Shown here: positions 1 to 7,518 of the stretch, piece by piece
Position numbering within the stretch: position 1 is the stretch's first letter
Layout of the letters: the number at the start of each line of letters is the position of its first letter
Assembly: GCA_001430745.1 (NCBI GenBank)
Contig: KQ482001.1
Span: 426,536-436,985, forward strand
DNA: 10,450 bases
Direction of reading: 5' to 3'
Origin: Auxenochlorella pyrenoidosa
Lineage: Eukaryota; Chlorophyta; Trebouxiophyceae; Chlorellales; Chlorellaceae
Translations under genes and position numbers: made by a program
Notes under the pieces: generated by a model
Database searches by the model: none
Told to the model about the DNA's origin: nothing
What the model saw: the letters and a program-made list of their open reading frames with translations, nothing else

Positions 1-422
1 GACTTGCGCGCCGCCTCCACGCACAGCTGCACCGCCGTCTCCACCTGCATCTGCAGCACCGGCAGCACCGCGGCCATCTGCTGCCGCTGCTGCTGCGCCT
101 CGGCCAGCTGGCCGGTCAGGCGCGCCACCTCGGCCACCGCCGCCGACGTCAGCTGCTGCAGCTGCTCGCGCTCCGCCGCCCAGTCGGCGCCGTCGCGCTG
201 CGCCTGCTGCGCGCCGCCCCCCGGCGCCGCCTCCAGCTGCTTCACCTTGAGCCGCAGCAGCACCGCCTCTGCCACCGCGTAGTCGGCCTGCTCCTGCGCC
301 GCGGCGGCGGCCCGCCTGCTCTCCGCCAGCTCGCCCTCCAGCTGCGCCAGCCGGGCCGACAGCTCGTCGTGCTGCGGGGCCGCCTCTGCTGGCCGGGGCG
401 CGCCCCTCGCGCCCGCGACCTG
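1..422 (-). CDS. Coiled-coil protein, internal exon, runs off the left edge
   Basis: This is an unidentified coiled-coil exon. Read on the minus strand from 422, the frame stays open for about 140 codons to the window edge. It has no ATG at its beginning, so it is an internal exon. It follows a strong acceptor: a pyrimidine tract and CCGCAG at about 423-445. The translation begins QQVAGARGAPRP and then becomes rich in Ala, Gln, Glu, Leu and Arg with heptad-like spacing, for example ELSARLAQLEGELAESRRA, LRLKVKQLEA and EREQLQQLTSAAVAEVARL. Almost no Pro or Gly occurs after the first 20 residues. Codon third positions are nearly all G or C, as in the other genes here. It is probably the same gene as the exons at 907-969 and 1264-1998. 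The family (golgin, kinesin tail, basal-body protein or other) cannot be told from this part. The acceptor could also be 3 bases further in, at 419. Confidence 0.7.
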
Positions 423-906
423 CTGCGGACAGGAAGGAGGCAGGGGCGACAATGGTCGAGAGGTGCATTTGGATAGGGGTTAGTGGGTGTGGTGGTGGTG
501 GGGGTGGCAAACCAGCAGCAGCGCCGCTTCCAAGAGGGCCAAAGTGCCGGATGCCTGGCTGCGATGATGGCTAGGGTAAGCGCTCAGCGGAGCAGGCAGG
601 CGTAATGGTCATGGTGGGCCTCACAATTGGCAGCGCATGACAGGTGCTATGCATGCTACGAACGAGAAATGGCTGGCCAGTGCACGCAGCGCGCGGCAGT
701 CGGTTGGCCGCGGCAGACTGGCACGGTTGCAATCTGCTGTGCCCGGGCGCCCCCCCGTCCTGCACGCGTGCTTGTGGAGCACCAGGCCCGCACAAACCTC
801 GGCAGACTCGCACGTAGCGTGGCAAGCTCACACGCCGTGCTGCGAGGTACCTGGCAGTTGGTACTGTGGACCGGTCCCGCAGCACCCACGTGCAGCCCGT
901 GCCCAC

Positions 907-969
907 CTGCTGGCCCTCCCGCTCAGCGTCCAGGCTGGCAAACTGCTGCTGCAGCCGGAGGATGAGGTC
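907..969 (-). CDS. Short coiled-coil exon of the same minus-strand gene
   Basis: A 21-codon candidate exon reading DLILRLQQQFASLDAEREGQQ without its last residue, again amphipathic and Gln/Glu/Leu-rich. It is bounded by a good acceptor (a pyrimidine-rich stretch ending CCCCTGCAG, just above 969) and a donor GTGGGC directly below 907. Both junctions are phase 0, which fits the phase-0 start of the exon at 422. The intron between them would be 484 bases. An alternative acceptor at 1007-1013 (CTGACAG) would extend the exon to 1006, adding residues PNADLLVVQPLQ in the same frame but in a different phase. No family is recognised. Confidence 0.5.
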
Positions 970-1263
970 CTGCAGGGGTTGAACAACGAGGAGGTCGGCA
1001 TTGGGGCTGTCAGCAAGTGCGACAGCAGTCCAGGCCTAGGCAGCAAGCAGCCTGCTGTCGACCCCCGTGATGCCTGCGCGTGGAGGCCTCCACACACAGG
1101 GTGAGGGCTGTGCATGCATCAAACCAGACTCTGAGGGCACAGGATACCTCCAAGGGCAGGCAGGCAGGCTTGGGCTGCCTCCGATCAGAGCCGGGGCGTA
1201 TGGCCCCTCCTCCATCCCAGCGCCGTTCCCAGAGGCCCCTTGGCCCCTGCCCTTGTGACCTAC

Positions 1264-1453
1264 AAACAACAGCCCCCGTGCACCCACGCTTGCCTGCGCC
1301 AGTGCTCCCAGAGCCTGCTGATCCTGCACCTGCTGTGTGAGCCGGCCCTGCTCTCGGCGGTCTGGTTGGTTGGGCTGGTCTGAATCCTGCTGCTCCGGCC
1401 GCGGTTGCTGCGGTGGTGGCTGCTGCTCAAGCTCTTCTGCCTCTTCCACATAG

Positions 1454-1485
<32 letters not shown>

Positions 1486-1998
1486 ATCCTGCCTGTGCTC
1501 CCGCACCTGTTGGGGGCCCCTATTGGCCAGGCCAGGGCCATCCGGCTGCTGCTCCGGCTGCTGCTGCTCCTCCTGCCCTCGATGCACCTCACCTTGTTGT
1601 CGTTCCAAACGCAGCTCCCCTCGCTGCGGCTGGCTGCTCACTGCCGCTGCTGCCGTTGCACCCTCGGCTGCAGCGTCCTCTTCCGGGCGGCCGCTTGCAT
1701 CTGCCAAGGTTGCTGTTGCACCGCTGGCCCCGGCGCTTGCAGTGCCATGGGCAGGCATCGCGGGTGCTGCACCCTGCTGCAGCGGCCCGGCAGGACAGCT
1801 GTCGTCGACGTCCATGTGCACCTGCGCAAGGCTGCCGATGCTGCGCCTGCTGTCACTGGAGCAGCCGGCAGTGGCGGGTCCCTCCACCAGAGGGCGTGGA
1901 CAGGTAGCCAGAGAGGTCACGGAACCACCGCCACTGCGCTCGTGCGTTGCGGGGGGCTGGTTGTGCTGGGTGGAGTGGATTCTGCGCAGGGAGAAGTA
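1264..1998 (-). CDS. Gln-rich low-complexity exon with polyglutamine tract
   Basis: A long open frame on the minus strand is probably an upstream exon of the coiled-coil gene. From an acceptor-like GCGCAG just above 1998 it reads YFSLRRIHSTQHNQ, then a Ser/Gly/Ala-rich part, then a Gln/Glu/Pro-rich part with nine consecutive glutamines, and then HYVEEAEELEQQ. The frame stays open to a stop at 1036-1038, but residues after about 1260 look noncoding. I place the donor at GTAGGT (1258-1263), which is phase 0 and joins the 907-969 exon in frame. Other usable donors are GTGCAG after LTQQ, GTGCGG after GPQQ, and GTGAGG after the ERQQ segment; the last two would exclude the polyQ tract. No start codon is identified: the first in-frame Met is in HMDVDD, so an upstream exon is likely. 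There is no recognisable domain. Composition suggests a disordered region. Confidence 0.4.
1454..1483. repeat. CAG/CTG trinucleotide microsatellite
   Basis: Ten TGC units in a row on the plus strand. On the minus strand they are nine CAG codons followed by CAC, which encode nine glutamines within the Gln-rich exon. The tract is pure, without synonymous CAA interruptions, so it should be prone to length change. Confidence 0.9.
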
Positions 1999-2074
1999 CT
2001 GCGCTCTGTAATTGACCTCTTAACCGTGTAGAATGGGAGGCTATTGGGGTCGTCCAACCAAAAGCCAGAGCATC

Positions 2075-2096
2075 GGCTGCAGCCGTGGCTGCAGCC
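2075..2096. repeat. Duplicated 10-base palindrome
   Basis: The palindrome GGCTGCAGCC occurs at 2075-2084 and again at 2087-2096, separated by two bases. The pair can form one hairpin or two, and each copy can be read identically on both strands. No function is assigned. Confidence 0.6.
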
Positions 2097-2350
2097 TATG
2101 CCACGGGCAACCACTCGACGCTATCGATAGGCGGCGGGAAACAACCCACCCTTCAGCTACTCTTCTAGGCTCGGATGAGTACGGCTGTGCTCCCTGCATC
2201 ACCCAGAGCAGGTCTGGACCTGCACAGCGCGAAGGGAAAGGCGGAGGAGTAATACTCGGGGCCTCAACAGTTCTGCCACTGTGGGAGTGTGGCGTTTAGC
2301 CCGCAAGCAGTGCCCACGACCCTCAAGAAACTTCTGATAGTTGTCCTTCG

Positions 2351-2366
2351 CGGCCCTATCGGGCCG
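2351..2366. repeat. Short perfect hairpin
   Basis: CGGCCC, the loop TATC and GGGCCG form a perfect 6-base stem with a 4-base loop. It stands in noncoding sequence, about 15 bases before a stretch of overlapping GCGAGCG and TCGCGA motifs (about 2379-2397). It could be part of an old repeat element or chance in GC-rich DNA. Confidence 0.4.
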
Positions 2367-3792
2367 ACAGGGGGCAGAAGCGAGCGTCGCGAGCGCAAAA
2401 CTTCCGAACCGTTCACGTGGAGCACCTGAGCGAGAGTTCCACCGACATCCGAGCGACGGGGCCGTCAAGGAAGGCGGGCCATTGTGCACGCAGGGAGCGG
2501 GGATCACAACAGAGCTGCACTGGCCAACCGCGCTGTGGTGCCGCCATGAACAGATGTCCCTCCGATGCCTTGCTATCAGGCCTCGCCAAGGCCGTGCTCT
2601 GCATTTACAGAGCAGGCTGTGTGTGGCAATACACAACAAAAGTGCACCATCTTCCCCTTGGGTCATGCCAGGTTCTTACCCTCTGCAGAGACGCTGGCAC
2701 CAGAGCGCTTCAGTACTAGCAACAGTGTTCAGTAGCGACTCCGCCGCTGCTTTGCCTGTGTTTACTTCATGTCATCGAGCCATGAACACACGGCATTGCC
2801 ACTCAGACCCTCAGGACACAGGAGAGGGTGTTGGCTGGGGGTTAAGGCACAGGCGCTGGCCTCCTACTCAAGGCAGCACTGCCGCGACAAAACTCGTGCA
2901 CAATCGACCGGACTGTGCGAGGACGACCACTTTACCAGCATCTCTCCTGATGGTGTACGACTAGGGTGAAGAACCAGCTGCTTGGATAGAGACACGCATT
3001 CGCACAGGGTGAGTGCATGCTGCATACACTGCCGTTGGGTTGCCCTTGGGGCAGACCTGCGAGTGTGGCAGAGCGGCGCTGACGGCCGATGTCGGAGCCC
3101 CCCTTCGGGGAGACCCTCCCCTCGTCTCGCCATGCAGCCTAGACAGACGTCCTAGTTGAAATCACGGCAAGATCCGAAGGGGTGCTGCTCTTGTGGCCTA
3201 CTGCCTGCAAACGAGCACGGTACGCTTTGTTCAGGCGAGAAGCTGCTTTCATCTCCCAGCGGCCCAGCGCGACTTGGAGAGGTTGATGAATGGCGGGGGG
3301 AGCTCAATGGTGACAAGCGGCCGGCTTCTGACCTGAAACCCAAGGCGCCACTCGCCGCTGGCGCTGCCAGTGCCCTTATGCCCAGGTGATGCCAGCTGCT
3401 GCCCTGGAAGAAGTGTTGCTTGGTTGTAGTCTGCAATAGTCCATGTGCAACTTTGATGCAATGCGTACCATCGACGAGCCGGCAAGCCTTGTAGGCCATG
3501 CCGCAGTCTGCACACGAACGAGCGCGCCCACGCGCGCGCCTGCGCCTGCGCAACTGGGGCCCCTGGCGCACTCGCTGCGAGTCGCGCAGCCCGCCCCACC
3601 TGCACGCTGCCAGCTGCCATATATCAAGCATCTCCGAACAGCATAAGATAAGAACGCATTTCTCCATCCATGGTGTATTATGGCACTAAGATTGAACCTG
3701 GCCACTAGATGCAATGAGCTACCAGTGCAGCAAAGTCACCCATGCTGTCGTCAAGCTGCAAGGTTGCATCTTGTTGCTTGTTTGGGCTTAAA

Positions 3793-3847
3793 GTCTGTCT
3801 ATCCGCAACGGAACTTGCGACACAGACCCCCAAGAGACAGCTTGGGG
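3793..3847. other. Two adjacent inverted repeats beyond the 3' end of the retroelement frame
   Basis: GTCTGT at 3793-3798 pairs with ACAGAC at 3822-3827. Directly next to it, CCCCAAG at 3828-3834 pairs with CTTGGGG at 3841-3847 across a 6-base loop. They lie about 90-140 bases downstream of the stop of the retrotransposon-like minus-strand frame and just beyond a minus-strand run of nine T. They may be part of the element's 3' untranslated region, where non-LTR reverse transcriptases often recognise structure; that role is inference. Confidence 0.35.
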
Positions 3848-3935
3848 CTGGGGGAGAAAAGAAAAAAAAAGGGAGGGGGGACAGGGTACAAGGGGACACA
3901 GGGGAGTCCGAAGCTCATACTGTACACAAAACGGG

Positions 3936-4470
3936 TCAGGTGGGGGGCGGTATGGGGGGCTGGTCAGAGACGGTGGGGGTGTGTGGGTTTGCAGGGGGCG
4001 GGCTGTGGGTGGTGGGTACGGGGGATGTGTCGCCCAGAGCGGAGGTGGCCTCTTGCCACAGGCGGCGGCAGGCGGCAGCAAAGCTGGCTAGGTGAGGGGG
4101 CGACTGCTGGAAGAAAGCATACAGTGTGGAGTGGCCAGGCTCAAACAGCACTGAGAAGCGGGCACGCAGGGCTGCGTACAGTGGGCAGTGGAAAACCATG
4201 TGTGCAACCGTCTCTGTGCCACCACAGCAGTGGGGGCAGAGCCGCTGTTCCCGGGGCAGGTGCTGCCACCGCCCGGTCTCTTCGGCCCCCCAGTGGGAGC
4301 CTGTGACCCACTGGGCCAGTGCCTCCCGGCGGCACCACTCACGCACGCCGGTCAAGTAGGCTGCAGGTTTCCACACGCTCGCTGCTTCCAGTTGGCTGCC
4401 CTGCACGCCCAGCATGTAGTGCTGCAGCTTGCTGGCGCCGGGGCGGGAGGCCGCTTCATGCAGCAAAGCT
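3936..4470 (-). mobile_element. C-terminal remnant of a non-LTR (LINE-like) retrotransposon polyprotein
   Basis: The minus-strand frame encodes the tail of a LINE-type ORF that lies after the reverse transcriptase or RNase H domain. Visible features in order are AAYLTGVREWCRRE, then WVTGSHWGAEETGRWQ, then the zinc-knuckle stretch LCPHCCGGTETVAHMVFHC followed by PLYAALRARF. This is Cys-x2-Cys, then a Glu-Thr pair, then His and Cys-Pro, the pattern usual at the end of such polyproteins. A helical tail ASFAAACRRLWQEA and a Pro/Thr-rich end follow, with a TGA stop at 3936-3938. No catalytic reverse transcriptase motif (such as the YxDD box) occurs upstream within the window, so the copy is 5'-truncated, as is common for LINEs. 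The frame is open up to 4649, but sequence above about 4500 has no element-like character. No poly(A) tail or target-site duplication could be identified. Confidence 0.6.
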
Positions 4471-4496
4471 TGCCTGCTTGCCTGCCTGCCTGCTTG
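4468..4496. repeat. TGCC/TGCT tetranucleotide tract
   Basis: Seven or so consecutive 4-base units alternate TGCC and TGCT. The tract lies at the upstream limit of the recognisable retrotransposon coding sequence. Being a 4-base repeat, it is not what a protein frame under selection would keep, which supports the view that the coding remnant ends about here. Confidence 0.75.
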
Positions 4497-4497
4497 T

Positions 4498-5081
4498 GTA
4501 AACAGTCTGTCCAACCGAATCTCTGTCATTACACTTGCACCTGCTTCGCCCTTCAATGTGAGCTGGGCAGGAGGCTGACACATGCCCAGGCACAGAGAAG
4601 AACTCTTCCGAGAAACTCTGCAGTGCACATTGATAACGGTAACCGCCACGAAAGCTGGAAAGCCATCACCACTCGCTGCGGGTCCTGCTGCAGTGGCAAG
4701 GCGAAGAAAGGAAAGAAAGCAACAGCAGGCATGTGGGCACTGGTGCGCTCTGTTTGAGCTGCGTTACACAACGGAGGAGTGCGGGCACTTGCAAGCATCC
4801 AAGGATGCAGGGCACTGAGCGGTGCAGTGCGTGCAGGCTCTGTCAGCAGGCTGGAAGGCTGCAAACCACGTTGCAACAGCTTTCATGGATAGCAGCACAA
4901 GCAAACCAGGCTAGTCAGTGAGCAGCCATCTCACTGGACTCTGCATCTGCTGAGCTCACCAGCTGTGGCGCAGCCGAAATGCAGAGTTGGCCCCAGCCGG
5001 CGCGCAACGCCACCGCCAGCGCCGCGGCTTAGAGCAGTTGCTCTGGGCAGGCGGTGACATGTAGCGCCTGCACAGCAGGCC
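4498..5081. other. Noncoding stretch, probable 3' UTR and spacer
   Basis: There is no gene I can support here. Its upper part (about 4764-5081) is the likely 3' untranslated region of the minus-strand helical-repeat gene. An A/G-rich run (about 4702-4722) lies just beyond the candidate polyadenylation signal. The remainder separates that gene from the retrotransposon remnant. Confidence 0.5.
4764..4768 (-). terminator. Candidate polyadenylation signal TGTAA
   Basis: The minus strand carries TGTAA about 315 bases past the stop codon of the helical-repeat gene. TGTAA is the usual polyadenylation signal in chlorophyte green algae (established for Chlamydomonas and relatives). A second copy is at 4529-4533 on the same strand, about 550 bases past the stop, so the nearer one is preferred. 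Confidence 0.5.
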
Positions 5082-7093
5082 TCATCCAGCCTCTCCCTGC
5101 TCTGCTGCAGCTGCCGCCTCCATGGCTCCCACCGCCCGCCACGCTGCCTGCTGCTGCGGCACCTCCAGCAGGCTTCCCAGCCCTTGCCAGGACATGTACA
5201 GCTGGTCCGGCTGCTGCGCCAGGGCCGCTGCGACCGCGGGCCAGGTTCCGTGCACCTGCCGCGGGGCGCAGAGGCGGCTGGCAATCTGAGAGGGCAGGTG
5301 CGGCAGGGGCGCATGGCGCTGCGGACCCACGCTGCGCGCAGGAACTGCCTGCCGCCGCGCCTTGCAACCGCCGCTGCACATGCCCCGCGCCCCCGCGGGC
5401 ACCCCCGCCCGCCGCCCAGCCCGGGCTCCGCGCACGGCGCTGCGAAAGCCCCCACCCCAGCGCCGCAGCCCCCGCCTGCCCTCCTCACCAGCAGCAGCTG
5501 CTTGAGGCGTGCTGTGGCACGCGCCAGGGCGGCCTCGCTGCGGGCCGCGCCGCCGTCCAGGCCGCCAGCCAGCGCAAACTCTACCAGCTGCCCCTCGCTC
5601 AAGCCCACAACTTCCTGCGCGGCCGGCGGCACCGACGTGGAGCATCGGTTCGCAGATTGACTGCAGCAGCCCGGCTGGTGCTCCCAGCTTGCTGCCCCTT
5701 GCCGACGTGCACACACGCGACTCGCTCTGACAAGGCATGCAGGGCGAACTGGCCAGGCGTGTGGGGGCGAGCGCTTGGCTCTGGGTGCGTGCAAAACTGT
5801 GGGCCAGGGGAACTGCTCACCCGTAGCGTGGCCAGCAGCCGGCCGGTCATGTCAGCGCCGCTGGCTGACAGAGGCGGCTGCGACAGCGCCATGGCCGCCG
5901 CGACGCCCAGCCCGACTCCCCACTCGCGCGCCAGCTGCACCACCCGCGCCCGCTCGGCTGCCTGCTGCGCTGGCGCAGCTGCCAGCAGCCTGGAGCCGGG
6001 CGGCACCAGCAGGCGGGCGGCCTGCTGCTGCGAAAGCCCCGCGTCGCTGCACAGCCACCCTAGGGCAGCCTGCGCTGCAGCCGGGTCAAACTTACACAGC
6101 TGGTCAAAGCTGTCGGTCAACGCCGCATCCGCCAGCTCGGCGTCGCTCCAGCCCAGCTGAGCGCGCAGCCAAGGCGCAGCCGCAGCCTCAAAGGCAGCTG
6201 GGTGCTGCGACAGCAGCGCGCCGCCGATGCTGGGGTGCAGCAGGAAGAGTCGCGGCAGCGAGAAGGGCGCAGACAGCTGCGCGTGCCGCCGGCGCGACAC
6301 GCGCTGCAGCTGCACAGGCGCATGGGTTGGAGAATTCAGAAGTTTGCTCATCTGGAGCCGTGTGGGGACTGCTTGGCGCCGATGGTGTTGCCCAGGCCAA
6401 GGCACGAGGAAACAGAGTTGGACGGACGACACAGGCCCATGGACAGAGTGGGCGAGTGCACGGAGCGGCAGCAGCGGGCAGACCACAGCGCCGGCCCACC
6501 GCAGCGTGCTCTGCACCCACCTGCGCCGCCGCAAAGCGCAGGGCCGCGTGAGTGTCGGCCAGCGGCAGCGCCGCTGCGGCGGGATAGTCTGCCAGTGCCC
6601 GCCCTAGTGCGGCTGCCCACCCGGGCTCCGCGCTGGTCAGCCGCCGAAACACGTCAAACTTGGCAGAGATGAGCCCGCCGCTGTTGCCGCCACTATCGGT
6701 GCTGCCGCTGGTGCGAGTGTCGGCTGCCTCTAGTTGGCACTGCGCCATGGCGAGCTGCATGGCGAGGTGCAGGCCCACGCCCTCGCGACCTGCCAGCCGG
6801 GAAACAAGCGCAGAGCCGCGGCGCACACACTCCTGGAGGTGTGGGCTGTCAGGGTCCCACCCGCCCTCTGCCGATAGCAGGTCTGTCAAAGCCTCCTCCC
6901 ACATGCCGCCGGGAGGAGCGCTGCTGCTGCCGGCGGCGGAGGCGGCTGCTGCCACTGCCGAGCACCCCTGCCGCCTCGAGTGCTGCTGCCGGGAAGGCAC
7001 TTGTCGGGCTATGTTTCTCAGTCTGACATGCTGAGTTGAATGATACGGCATTGAAAAGACCAGGCTGCCTAAAGCGGCAAGAGGGTGCGCCAT
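5082..7093 (-). CDS. Helical-repeat protein resembling mTERF family, probably organelle-targeted (four exons)
   Basis: Exons: 7093-6521, 6309-5821, 5614-5489, 5285-5082 (TGA at 5082-5084), giving about 463 residues. All junctions are phase 0. Donors are GTGGGT, GTGAGC and GTGAGG; acceptors are GTGCAG, GCGCAG and CTCTCAG. Removing the introns gives a continuous leucine/alanine-rich helical protein. A motif recurs at roughly 38-residue spacing: LRAQLGWSDAELADAAL (near residue 240), LCSDAGLSQQQAARLLV (near 280) and LREVVGLSEGQLVEFAL (near 355, spanning the second splice junction). This resembles mTERF repeats, whose proteins bind organelle DNA or RNA and act in transcription, RNA processing or ribosome assembly; the assignment is tentative. 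The Arg/Ser/His/Gln-rich, acid-free first 45 residues suit a chloroplast or mitochondrial transit peptide. The start may instead be the Met at 7051. The first acceptor could lie 6 bases further in. It is divergent to VPS26. Confidence 0.65.
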
Positions 7094-7518
7094 GTGGACT
7101 CCCAAAGCGGAAGCAGGCTTGTCTGGATCACATGCAATAGTAAAGAAACAATACAGGGACTGATGGAGCAAAGCATGCAAGCTCGGAGTGTCGAAAGCCT
7201 GTCGAAAGGCTGAGCAGTGCGAGCGCAGCAGGACATGCCGGGCCAGATGGCGTCGGCAGGGCATCCCGCGGTGTTTGATCGCCGCTTGCACGCACATCAC
7301 AGACTTAGGCAAGGTCGGCATAGCGCAGTCGACTCCCAGGGCCTCTCCTTGACGCACGCGATCTGCTCGCAGGCGCAGGCCTTCTCTGCTCAAAAGAGCA
7401 TTCGATCACGTTTGCGCACCACAGCCCTCTCGGAGACCCTGCTCCAAGCGTGGCTGCGTGTCGCTCTTCTCACTGCTGGCGCTTCTGAGGCTCCCGCGCT
7501 CCTGGAAGAAGAGGCGCC
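7094..7518. promoter_or_regulatory. Head-to-head intergenic region, probable bidirectional promoter
   Basis: Only 425 bases (467 if the alternative start is used) separate the start codons of the minus-strand helical-repeat gene and VPS26. Both promoters and 5' UTRs must lie here unless there are upstream noncoding exons. No clear TATA box is visible. Small structures include TGTCGAAAG repeated at about 7189 and 7200, and the inverted repeat GCTC-AAAA-GAGC at about 7388-7399. These are not assigned a role. Confidence 0.55.

Larger units (their letters stand above)
1999..3935. other. Intergenic stretch with no supportable gene
   Basis: I see no coding region with convincing composition, splice sites or homology. 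The open frames here on either strand are Arg/Ser/Cys/His-rich and lack repeat or domain character. Base composition is less GC-rich and more even than in the genes. The stretch presumably contains the 5' end and promoter of the minus-strand coiled-coil gene. A good donor-like GTAAGA lies on the minus strand at about 2671-2677 after a short open stretch, which may mark an upstream exon of that gene, but one site is not enough to call it. Small inverted repeats are listed separately. Confidence 0.5.

Noticed and set aside
1405..2031. Plus-strand ORF with a Leu-rich, membrane-like N-terminus
   Set aside because: The leucines come from CTG codons that are the antisense of the CAG/Gln-rich minus-strand exon. 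The rest is Cys/Arg/Ala-rich shadow sequence.
2199..2964. Overlapping ORFs on both strands (155 and 207 residues) in the intergenic stretch
   Set aside because: Neither has domain-like composition, credible splice sites or relatives that I recognise. They could come from an old repeat, but that is not supported by anything visible.
3040..3125. Possible tRNA because of a GTGGCAGAGCGG segment and a TTCG hairpin
   Set aside because: There is no matching acceptor stem, no GGTTCGA-type T arm and no coherent anticodon arm. The stem around TTCG is only three perfect pairs.
3152..3667. 171-residue minus-strand ORF
   Set aside because: Arg/Ser/Cys-rich, crosses the alternating CG tract, and shows no motif or splice support.
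5082..5738. Continuous 218-residue minus-strand ORF ending at the same stop as the helical-repeat gene
   Set aside because: Only its last 67 residues belong to the gene. Upstream it reads the preceding intron and the previous exon in the wrong frame (Gly/Arg-rich), while the spliced frame gives the helical repeat.
5054..6160. 368-residue plus-strand ORF rich in Ala, Pro and Arg
   Set aside because: It is antisense to three exons and two introns of the helical-repeat gene and has no domain character. Long antisense frames are expected at this GC content.
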